From Apostichopus parvimensis (lineage: Eukaryota; Echinodermata; Holothuroidea; Aspidochirotida; Stichopodidae), in NCBI GenBank assembly GCA_000934455.1, contig KN883368.1:75584-102295 (forward strand): a stretch of DNA of 26,712 nucleotides, written 5' to 3'. The notes below the pieces were generated by a model. The model was not told where the DNA came from. It saw nothing but the letters and a program-made list of their open reading frames with translations, and did not search any database. Positions 19,005-26,712 of the stretch are shown piece after piece (the first letter of the stretch is position 1; every line of letters starts with the position of its first letter). The position numbers and the translations under genes are program-made.

Positions 19005-20251
19005 GGGGGGGGGGTGGCGGAGAGAGAGGGATAGGAAGAGACGTAATTCTACCGATGCATTATTTAATGTTTTTCTACTGATAGGCCTATCTATAGCTTC
19101 CTCGGACGTCAGCCGTAAATGAATAAATCTGATTGTGTTGGTCAAATTATGCTGATTGGATTTCGCACGTATCCTATAGGCTCTATACCGCAGCTACAAG
19201 TTTAACACCAACAGCCCCCCCCCCCCCCCCCCCCCTAATGAACTAAAGTATTTGAGCATATTCTACCGTATACTATTAATATAGCCTACTGTAATGATCA
19301 AACATGACATAATGAATATCAGAAAAGAGTGGATAACTTACTCTTGAAATTACAGAAATTATGAGCGCCGTACAACAACACCGGTAGCTTGTTATTCTTC
19401 CGTGAAATTACGTACCTATGTGTACAAAATCACCGAGGCACTGTCACTGAGGTAAATATTATGTATGTAAGCTATCGTGTTGTGGCCAATTTTATCACGA
19501 ACGCGTATATATGCAAGCATTGTGATCTTTGATACAGATAGGCCTATATGTAAACATTACAGGTCAATGTCATTGCCATACGGCTTCACATACGGTTTAA
19601 ACCATAATGGAGATAGCGAGAAATACATACCCGTACTGTACGTGACATTTTACACGTTTCTCTCCAAAGGTGCATAGTATTAAAACATACCCTCATACGT
19701 ACATGTGACCGTATGTTCCAAATTGACGACTCGCTCTTCAAACACTTGTGCATAAATACACATGCCTTTGTTTATACGTGGCTGCCTGCTTGCGGCTGGA
19801 TGGTTGTAAATGCATTGCACACAGTATGTGTTCTTTCCGTTTGTAAATTTGCGATAAAACTATATATTCCTAAAAGCGATGCCGTCCATTTGGCTAGTTA
19901 AATAAATAGTCTTTCAAGATAATGAAGAAAACGTACGATATTTGAATAATATTGTTTAAATTTGCATGTTATTATGCTAATTTTATAGTTTCATGAACTT
20001 GTATAAACTAGTATCTGTAAATTAGTATCTGGATGATTAAACTTCGAAATGAAAACATTAAATAATATATTCACTATAATGAAGTTAATTGTTTAAATTA
20101 AATGTAGCAAAAATAGAAATATAGCAATGGAGATAAATTAATTGATATAAATTTTGGCGATGACTTAAGCCCCCAAAAGTTTTGATATGTCATAGTCCAA
20201 GAAAAAATCATTTGAGTAATGTTTGCCATAGCTATAGGTAAACTTCACTGT
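19005..20251. other. Intergenic, no gene seen
   Basis: Contains a run of 21 C (19215-19235) and two TAGGCCTA palindromes (19082-19089, 19539-19546). Short open frames at 19477-19677 and 19713-19901 show no recognisable protein pattern. Confidence 0.6.
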
Positions 20252-20476
20252 TGGGGAAATATTTTACCCAACACTGGATATTTATGTATCCAACCAACTT
20301 TTCATGAAGTTTTGCCAAATAAGAAGTAAAAAGCAGGCAATTTTTATCAATGTATCGCTTTTTGGCAATTAAACTGAGTTAAACTGGCATAATTAACTCT
20401 TTTTTATTTGGGGGGGGGGGGATCTTTACCCAACTTTGGTTAGATACATACCCAGTTTTGGATAAAATATTTGCCC
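20252..20476. repeat. Fold-back inverted repeat, arms about 48 bp
   Basis: The left arm (20252-20300) and the reverse complement of the right arm (20429-20476) align with a few mismatches and a 3-bp gap, sharing AAATATTTTA, CCAA, ACTGG and AACCAA in order. The loop is about 128 bp and includes a run of 12 G (20410-20421). It is likely a fold-back MITE; boundaries and target duplication are not clear. Confidence 0.7.
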
Positions 20477-21523
20477 AAGTTTTCTGGAGTGTTGGATAAT
20501 CGGTTATTAAACATGTATTATCGGTATAAAAAATTCCGATGGATTATCGAACGATAATTGCCCGATATTCCAATTTTTTTGGGAATTTCAAGATAATCGA
20601 TTTTAAAACTGCATTTTTAGCCTGTATACTACCATAAATTTAACTAGCATGTTTAATATACCCCCTGAGTATATTATTAAAATGTTATCCAGCTTGGAGG
20701 TTCGGTTCATGTCAAACATTTTTTGGCACAAAAGAATTCCAGAATTGGATGACATTATACAATATTTGAATATATTATTGATATTGTATAATTATAACGA
20801 CCTCATCTCTAAATATACCAGCACACCGATATTGAACTATTGGGTAGGTGTGATTTGCTTTGAAAAATGATTTTCTTGTCCCAATTGCATAATCAGTGTA
20901 GTTGAAATCACAAATACAACTGAGTAAATCAATATTATGAAAACATCTGTGGAAAGGTTGGACAATGCAACTAAACCACGTGTCTATTGTTTACGATCGA
21001 CGTTCAGCGTGATATGGTCATCCGCCGGCATACACAGTTTAGTTTGGGTTGTGTGTGTAGTTTCAAGTTATTTGATTTCCGTACAAATATATATATATAT
21101 ATGTATCCATGTATATATAAATCTATAACAATGCATATATATCCGTTGTTAATTAGCTACACAGAAAGTTGCGTGAAAATATAAAAATAGGAAAAGATTT
21201 TAGGACTGAATGAGCAAGCTGAATCTATAATAAGTTAATCAACTTCTGACTGGAAGAACTTATTGGAAATATAAAACAAATGCGGTTTGTTTTTTTTTTT
21301 CATATGGAGATATTGTTATTATTAATGTACAACTGTTTTTGGTTGAATTCAATTATTGTGATATAAAACTTTTCTTTCTTTTGGAAACGGTTAACCTATT
21401 TTGTGTCGGTTTCTAAGGAACTTTGATGTGACAAATGTGACAGGCCTAGGAGAGAACATAAAATTGTTCATGTCACTTGGTTTGAATGAAAAAGAAAGCA
21501 AGACACAGCATTAATCTGTAGAC
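20477..21523. other. Upstream region of the T-synthase gene, no exon seen
   Basis: AT-rich. Contains a patch with repeated ATAATCG/TTATCG strings (20496-20600), including the palindrome TTATCGAACGATAA, a TA-rich tract (21088-21145) and AGGCCT near 21443. An in-frame TAA at 21512-21514 bounds the reading frame of the T-synthase start. No promoter element is obvious. Confidence 0.55.
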
Positions 21524-21623
21524 ATGAAAAAGAGGACATTATGGATAACTATAGCAGCATCCGTAACAAGTTTCTTCATTGGTTACTTTGCAGGGTGTCT
21601 TGTAAGGAGTGAACCCAAAAGAG
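21524..21623 (+). CDS. C1GALT1: Core 1 beta-1,3-galactosyltransferase (T-synthase), exon 1: signal anchor
   Basis: Encodes residues 1-33 plus the first base of codon 34. The start ATG is preceded in frame by TAA 12 bases upstream. MKKR is followed by a hydrophobic segment, residues 6-27 (LWITIAASVTSFFIGYFAGC, then LV), and then a charged turn (RSEPKR), the standard type II signal anchor that holds Golgi glycosyltransferases with the catalytic domain in the lumen. The exon ends in phase 1 at GTGAGT, which fits the phase of the exon at 23948 and gives codon 34 as Glu. The exon is too short to identify alone; assignment rests on phase, topology and position. Confidence 0.85.
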
Positions 21624-21840
21624 GTGAGTAAAGCATCTAATTAAACTTTAAAAAAAAAAAAAAATTTTTAAAAAGTATGAAGATATATATCAGTATAAGT
21701 GAAGTATCTTACGGTATAACCTTATTAACCTTTACCCCTATAGCCTATACGCTTACAAAATACAGATTTCAAAGTCGATTTATCCACATATCTAAAGACT
21801 ATATAGTCAGATGCGGTGGAAGAGGCATCGCCCTAGGGTA

Positions 21841-22180
21841 GGTGGGAGGGGAGGGGTGGGGGAGGGGAAGAAGGGGGAGGGAACTTAGTGGGTCATACAG
21901 TAACATGTGACATTGATTTGAAGGCACAAACCCGAATATCACATCAAAACTTCTCAATACGATAGCTCCCTCTGTACCTTGTGTTCATCGCAAATTCCAG
22001 TAAATGAACTTAGGGGGGGAGGAGGGGAGGGGAGGGGAGGGGAGGGGAGGGGACTTAGTGGGTCATACATTAACATGTGACTTTGATTTAAAGGCACAAA
22101 CCCGAATATTACATCAAATCTTCTCAATACGATAGCTCCCTCAGTACATTGTGTATAGGCCTATCGCAAATTCCAGTATA
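21841..22180 (+). repeat. Two-copy tandem duplication with GGGGA tracts, period about 170 bp
   Basis: Each copy has a GGGGA/GGGAGG tract, then ACTTAGTGGGTCATACA, and continues through CACAAACCCGAATAT, CAATACGATAGCTCCCTC and GCAAATTCCAGTA. Copies begin near 21841 and 22011. The second has a cleaner (GGGGA)n run (22014-22052) and an 8-base insertion containing TAGGCCTA. Confidence 0.9.
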
Positions 22181-22658
22181 GAGTTATTTAAATGTTTCTA
22201 ATCCAATTGCCACACTTATTAATGATTTTCGACAAAGAACACTTTTTATAATAACATTGATCTCAATTTCTCAATAAAAGGGCACTTTGTAATAAGAAAA
22301 CGGCCTTTTATCATGACAAAGGGATGTACTAATCATTAACAAAAGACGGGCACATCTAAGTTTTTACTAAACTGAAGACGCCCATCACGCCCCCTTCCCA
22401 CTCCCCGCCCCTCCCCTCCCCTCCACCGCCCCTGAGCCTTCTATATACATATACAACATGGCAGAGCGCACCGTAATTTTTGTTTTGATGTCAAGTCCGG
22501 TTGACCACTCATTTCACTCCCTTCAGTAAGTCAGAAGATCTCTCCGTTAATAGAGAGAATTATACTTTGTAACGGTCTGGAGTCAAATATTCTCGGAGCA
22601 AAGGTAACATTTCTCTTAATTCGCGCATGCGTTAAATTTTACTGTATAATTCTGGTAA

Positions 22659-22894
22659 ATGTATGTATGTATGTATGTATGTATGTATGTATGTATGTAT
22701 GTATGTATGTATGTATGTATGTATGTATGTATGTATGTATGTATGTATGCATGCATGCATGCATGCATGCATGCATGCATGCATGCATGCATGCATGTAT
22801 GTATGTATGTATGTATGTATGTATGTATGTATGTATGTATGTATGTATGTATGTATGTATGTATGTATGTATGTATGTATGTATGTATGTATGT
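22659..22894 (+). repeat. Compound microsatellite (ATGT)22 (ATGC)12 (ATGT)25
   Basis: Perfect tetranucleotide array: ATGT units 22659-22746, ATGC units 22747-22794, ATGT units 22795-22894. There are no interruptions within blocks. All six-frame open frames here are repeat artefacts. On the minus strand it forms the (ACAT)n tail of the adjoining SINE-like unit. Confidence 0.97.
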
Positions 22895-23105
22895 ATTTTA
22901 GATCCTCCTGCAAGCAGGAACTCTCGAAGAAACCATCATTGGCTTATCAAAGCCGCAAGCTGACCGAAGTCAGTCTCTTAGATTCATATTTAACGTCCAT
23001 GATTATGAATTGTCAATTGTCAACAACTCCGTCACTGGACGACATACATTAATCTTGGAGTGACTCGAACTCGGGACCTTCTGATTGAAAGGCACCGGCG
23101 TTAAA
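22895..23105 (-). mobile_element. tRNA-derived SINE-like unit, 5'-truncated, with ACAT tail
   Basis: Read on the minus strand from 23105. A tRNA-like 3' half contains the B-box-like GAGTTCGAGTC (23072-23062) after a possible anticodon arm (GCCTTTCAATCAGAAGGTC). A body of about 165 bases follows and ends directly in the (ACAT)n tract. The body holds perfect hairpins: CTGAC-TTCG-GTCAG (22973-22960), GGCTT-TGAT-AAGCC (22954-22941) and TCCTG-CTTG-CAGGA (22919-22906). No A-box is recognisable upstream, consistent with 5' truncation. tRNA head, structured tail and simple-repeat 3' end fit a SINE. I cannot name the family, and no second full copy is in the window. Confidence 0.5.
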
Positions 23106-23947
23106 TATGTGAAATAATTCACTAAAAACGTCTCAAAATACAAAATTGATGTTTCCTTGTTTCACTGAGGCAATTTTGTCCGTTTCCGTTAAAGCTTTCT
23201 AGATTTATAAGTGGCGATTGAAAAAGCGGTTATATATTGACTATCAAACACGGTACCTACAGTGTCTAGATATATAGGTGTAACTTCATATGTAAAACAC
23301 AGTATACGCGAATTTAGGGGACACACGAAGTTACAGTATGTACCACCATACAGTTCATCGGCGCAAACTGGTCATGTTACGTTTCAGTGATATAACCAAG
23401 TATCGAAGCCATATACATTTAGCCCGGTTTTCTGATCAGTCCATTTTGCGTGGAAATCAGAAAAGGTAATGTCTACGTTATGAAATGCTTGAGAATTAAA
23501 TCAACTTACATAAGTACTCGGGGTACATATAAATTCGAGACGGATGAAGGGGGTGGGGGAGGGTAACAAAACGGTCCATGAAGTTGGTCTCAAGTTGCAG
23601 CAAAAATTAGCGGGGTCGCAAACCAATTGAAATCAGAGAAAAAGTGCAAGGTGAACAGAAAATACAATTCAACACAATTGGCCATGTTTTCTTCTACTTC
23701 TTCTTCTTCTGCTTATAATGGGAATTTTTAGGTCAACAATTACATCTAGCATCACAGCATTATAAAAACATGTAATTGCTAAACGTGCTCGCTCTTCAGT
23801 TCAAGGGGAATCCCCCCAGCAAACTGTCCCTGACCGAAGCGGGGGTCCACGACGACTCTCTACACTCATACATGTTTTGTTATATATAACGATATTTATT
23901 GTTTATTACTTATTTATTTATTTATTCATTTATTTGTTTGTTTCCAG

Positions 23948-24648
23948 AATCAGACGAACATCGTGAACAAGTGGAAACTACAGACTACTCATTCACAAAC
24001 GTGTCGGTTCTCTGCTGGGTTATGACGTCACAGGAAAACCTTTTCAGCAGAGCGATACATATCACCCAAACTTGGGGTGGGAGGTGTAATTTGACCCTCT
24101 ACGTAACCGAAGGGGTACCCAATCGGCCCTTCCCTGGAATCGTGTTAACTCTTCCTGTCGGTAAAGGTCGCAATGAACTATGGATGAAAACAAGAGCCGC
24201 ATTTACTTTAATTTATGAAAGATACTACGCGGAGTATGATTGGTTCATGAAAGTTGATGACGACACATTTGTTATTGTCGACAATCTGAGATATTTACTC
24301 GCTTCTAAAAATACATCCGAACCATTATACTACGGTTTCTCATTACGTCAACCTCAATTTAACTTGGACTATATGAGTGGTGGATCGGGTTACGTGTTAG
24401 GCAAAGAAGCCCTATCGAGGTTTGTTAAAGTCGCATACGATGAATCCGTATGTCCTAGTAGTCACTCAATGGCCAAAGCAGCGGAAGATCTGATGATGGG
24501 GATGTGTTTATCCGCCGCCGGTGTCCGCGTCGGGAATTCTCTCGACTCCCAAGGAAGAATACGCTTTCTGGTATTTCAATTAGACAATTTTATCGATGGA
24601 AACATTGGAGATTGGTTACCGCGTTTTATTACCCACAATATAACTACT
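23948..24648 (+). CDS. C1GALT1: Core 1 beta-1,3-galactosyltransferase (T-synthase), exon 2: catalytic domain
   Basis: Encodes the rest of codon 34 to residue 267. The enzyme adds galactose from UDP-Gal in beta-1,3 linkage to GalNAc-Ser/Thr (Tn antigen), making core 1 O-glycan in the Golgi lumen. Seen in order: VLCWVMTS (54-61); TWGGRCN (75-81); ELWMKTRAAF (110-119); WFMKVDDDTFV (132-142) with the DDD metal/UDP-binding motif at 137-139; a segment matching human LDNLRWLL (145-151); YMSGGSGYVLGKEAL (175-189); AEDLMMG (212-218). These follow the C1GALT/Fringe (GT31) pattern closely. Lumenal Cys56, 80, 202 and 220 sit at family positions. NxS/T sites are at N51, N81, N155 and N264. The stem is very short: the catalytic domain begins some 25 residues after the membrane anchor. 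The exon ends in phase 0 at ACTACT|GTGAGT. The frame runs on into a TGTC repeat if not spliced; that extension is not protein. Confidence 0.95.
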
Positions 24649-24664
24649 GTGAGTTTCATTACAA

Positions 24665-24731
<67 letters not shown>

Positions 24732-25381
24732 ATGTTTGTTTGTCTATGTACACTCTGTTTCACCTCTATACGTAATATTCTATTTTGCGATTTTATAAGT
24801 CTTCCTTGAGATATATATGAAACGTCTGTTGTTGTAAGTCTAAGACATAGATACTTCTACGATATATTTTCCGTTATTGCCTGTATTGAAGGTGATATAC
24901 CGTGGCTGCAAGAAAAGGCCGACGTGGACTAGTGTTATTATTATAACGCGACTTTATTTACTTTGACATTTACTGAATTTACCCCGCACCCTTCCTTCCT
25001 CCCACCCACTCACCCTCCCCCCCCCCCCCCCCCCCATCCCACTTCACTCATCCCGCCCCACGACCGACTACTCACTTTAGATCACAAGTTCGTTCTTTCC
25101 ATTTCAACCGTTATTGAATTAAATCCCTTTTGTTGTTCCCGGAAGGGGAAACTATGGAGTCACTCATACCGACCTTGCAAAATTGTGAGGGAGACCGCGG
25201 TTTTCAAAGTCGGTAATGACTATAACGGTTGTACTCAAAGCCGAAGCCGGCGTGAATTTATCAGGTCACACATCCGGACTATATGCATGCTAAGTTCTTC
25301 AATATCGCCCTCATTCCTTTCGGGGAAACATTTCAGACTGTAGTTTTGATTTTTGTCTTTTTTCTTCCTTACGTTTCTCAG
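24649..25381 (+). other. C1GALT1: T-synthase intron 2 (733 bp, phase 0)
   Basis: Donor GTGAGT at 24649 and acceptor TTTCTCAG ending 25381 after a long T/C-rich tract. Contains the TGTC microsatellite (24665-24730) and a run of 19 C (25017-25035). Confidence 0.93.
24665..24730 (+). repeat. TGTC microsatellite beginning 17 bases after the splice donor
   Basis: About 16 perfect TGTC units followed by decayed TATG/TTTG units. It begins within 20 bases of the exon 2 donor of the T-synthase gene. Confidence 0.97.
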
Positions 25382-25534
25382 GGAATCGATTGTTGTTCAT
25401 CGTACGCGGTTACCATGCATTACGTCCAACCAAGTTCGATGTATCTTTTAGAGTTTCTTACGCAACACTTGCGACTAGCTTCACAAAGCAAGGATCACAA
25501 CTACCAGGTTAATGGAACTCAAATACCAATCTGA
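25382..25534 (+). CDS. C1GALT1: Core 1 beta-1,3-galactosyltransferase (T-synthase), exon 3: C-terminus
   Basis: Encodes residues 268-317 with a TGA stop at 25532-25534. It starts GIDCCSSYAVTMHYV (268-282), matching the conserved C-terminal GxxCCSDxAVSFHYV motif of C1GALT, including the Cys-Cys pair 271-272. MYLLEFLTQHLR (287-298) then matches human MYELEYLVYHLR. Phase 0 fits exon 2 exactly, and together with exon 1 the coding sequence is 954 bases, a 317-residue protein. Human C1GALT1 is about 363 residues; most of the difference is in the stem and the tail. A final NGT (311-313) is a possible glycosylation site. An upstream in-frame extension to 25283 is intron sequence. Confidence 0.95.
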   Translation, partial: GIDCCSSYAVTMHYVQPSSMYLLEFLTQHLRLASQSKDHNYQVNGTQIPI

Positions 25535-26712
25535 ACGGGAACCATGGCAACTAATAAATACTGTCTGCATGCGACTATGAAATGGACACATTGTATCGGT
25601 TCATACCTCAATATCGTATAATGTCATAGGAACATCACTGAGATTCACTCAAGTGTTTGCAAGTGTTTCCCCCACGTTTTCAACCAGACACCACTCAACT
25701 GCTATAAATCATTCAACGCCATTTTTTTTTTGTGTTATAGCTAAAGGAGCACCGGTATACAACAATCAAATGATCGACTTTTTCGCTTCATACTCGTCAT
25801 AATACGTCTACTTTCGATGTTTGTTTCTCGAAATGTCAGCTATTAATTCGAAAGTTCATGACATGAAAAGTTAAAATTTTAATGGCAAATTAATATGTTG
25901 AGCCAATATCATGTATAGCTTAAAAAAAACATTTATTCCTTTCACAGGAATCATTGAAATCTGACTGAGAAAGTTATTTTCTCTCGCCCCTCCCCCCCCC
26001 CCCCCACCCCACCCCCATAGTTAATTAAGTCTACAATACCCTCCATAGTATACTGTGTTTACTCACACAGTTGCCTGACACAGCGCTCATAACTTCCAAG
26101 AAGTTAGCAAGCCTTTTAAAATAAGAATGATGTTATTAAAGGTCTGTGTTAATAAACGTAAGAGCAAAGAGGGATGACCTGCTGCGATTAATTTCCGCTC
26201 CATGAAACAGTCTGAAGTTTAATCTATATTTTAAAAAAAATAGACAAGGTTCGTGGAAAATGTTGGTTAACCACGCACTTCAAAAGTACGACGGAAATTT
26301 CCTCTTTACGTGTAAGTACCCTAAAATCGATGTTAAAATTTCGAGAAAAAAAAACATTCTTTAACAGTTAATATATTTACTCACAATTATCAAGATGACC
26401 AATCCTTATTTCTAAGAATTGAGAAACTATCCGTTTGTTAAACTATGCCAAATTAAATGTAAAGATATATACACTGCTAATTAATACAGAGCAGGGGGTT
26501 GGGGTGCGGTGGGTGGGTGGGATGGGGCTTGGGTTGGGTTGGGGAGGGACTCGGAGGGACTACGCTCCTCTACCAAACAGCCAACAGTTATACGATAGTT
26601 AACAGAAAGTAATTGGATCATGGAAAAGTTTACCATGAACTAGCTGACGAAGTTGAAAAACACTGTAGAAAAGTTCCCTTTTTTACGTAATTGTTCTAAA
26701 CTCGATATTTCA
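25535..26712. other. Downstream flank, no further gene seen
   Basis: AT-rich with a poly-C run (25992-26005) and a G-rich tract with quadruplex potential (26492-26560, units GGGTGG and GGGTTG). No coding exon recognised up to the window edge. Confidence 0.6.
25553..25558 (+). promoter_or_regulatory. C1GALT1: Candidate polyadenylation signal of the T-synthase gene
   Basis: AATAAA 19 bases after the stop codon. It would give a very short 3' UTR; another AATAAA lies near 26152 and may be the real one. Confidence 0.35.

Larger units (their letters stand above)
21624..23947 (+). other. C1GALT1: T-synthase intron 1 (2,324 bp, phase 1)
   Basis: Donor GTGAGT at 21624 and acceptor TTTCCAG ending 23947. 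It contains a 170-bp G-rich tandem duplication (21841-22180), a C-rich patch (22386-22433), a compound microsatellite (22659-22894), a SINE-like unit (22895-23105) and a (TTTA)-rich stretch just before the acceptor. No extra coding exon seen. Confidence 0.85.

Noticed and set aside
18936..19145. Minus-strand frame with a QGGGGSRPP-like string
   Set aside because: Translation of the MITE end and its poly-G flank.
22632..23052. Open frames of MYVC/HTYI repeats on both strands
   Set aside because: Translated ATGT/ATGC microsatellite and SINE-like sequence; no codon bias or domain.
24504..24809. Overlapping second frame with a tyrosine-rich stretch at the end of T-synthase exon 2
   Set aside because: It briefly resembles the aromatic segment of human C1GALT1, but the main frame stays open, keeps correct phase into the CC-motif exon, and needs no frameshift.
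1..26712. CRISPR arrays, operons, phage or plasmid features, tRNA or rRNA genes
   Set aside because: None seen. Tandem repeats here lack the unique equal-length spacers of CRISPR, and no complete tRNA cloverleaf was recognised.

Overview
The window looks like nuclear DNA of an invertebrate animal, most likely a deuterostome such as an echinoderm. It has spliced genes with GT-AG introns of about 0.7 to 3 kb and long AT-rich intergenic stretches. It also carries many short DNA transposons (MITEs), a tRNA-derived SINE-like fragment, microsatellites and frequent poly-C/poly-G runs. There is no operon-like organisation and no prokaryotic signal. The phylum is an inference from protein similarity and repeat style.

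Three protein genes can be assembled completely by joining exons at phase-compatible splice sites. (1) Plus strand, 725-5132: a two-exon rhodopsin-family GPCR of 475 residues, closest in motifs to adenosine receptors, with a very long third intracellular loop and altered ligand-pocket residues. (2) Minus strand, 18443-16827: a two-exon cytochrome c of 120 residues, divergent from the usual somatic protein by an N-terminal extension, a 4-residue insertion and a 2-residue deletion. (3) Plus strand, 21524-25534: a three-exon core 1 beta-1,3-galactosyltransferase (T-synthase, GT31) of 317 residues. The three have unrelated roles (cell-surface signalling, mitochondrial electron transport, Golgi O-glycosylation), and nothing suggests they act together.

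Layout: 1-724 upstream of the GPCR, with a 37-bp direct repeat; 1337-4316 GPCR intron, with a roughly 76-bp minisatellite, three helically spaced CACGTG boxes and a G-rich tract; 5133-16826 intergenic, with a hAT-type MITE showing a perfect 8-bp target duplication (7050-7361), a 973-base assembly gap flanked by tandem repeats (10267-11239), a 148-bp tandem duplication, and a 1.46-kb TTAA-flanked inverted-repeat transposon with a frameshifted ORF remnant (12577-14040); 16982-18235 cytochrome c intron; 18466-21523 intergenic, with a second MITE inside poly-G (18701-19004) and a fold-back repeat (20252-20476); 21624-23947 T-synthase intron 1, with a G-rich duplication, a compound ATGT/ATGC microsatellite and a SINE-like unit with stable predicted hairpins; 24649-25381 intron 2, starting with a TGTC microsatellite next to the splice donor; 25535-26712 downstream sequence.

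I found no convincing undescribed multi-gene system. The most interesting items are the remodelled cytochrome c, the adenosine-like receptor with a changed pocket, the structured SINE-like RNA unit, the TTAA transposon, and the phased E-box cluster.
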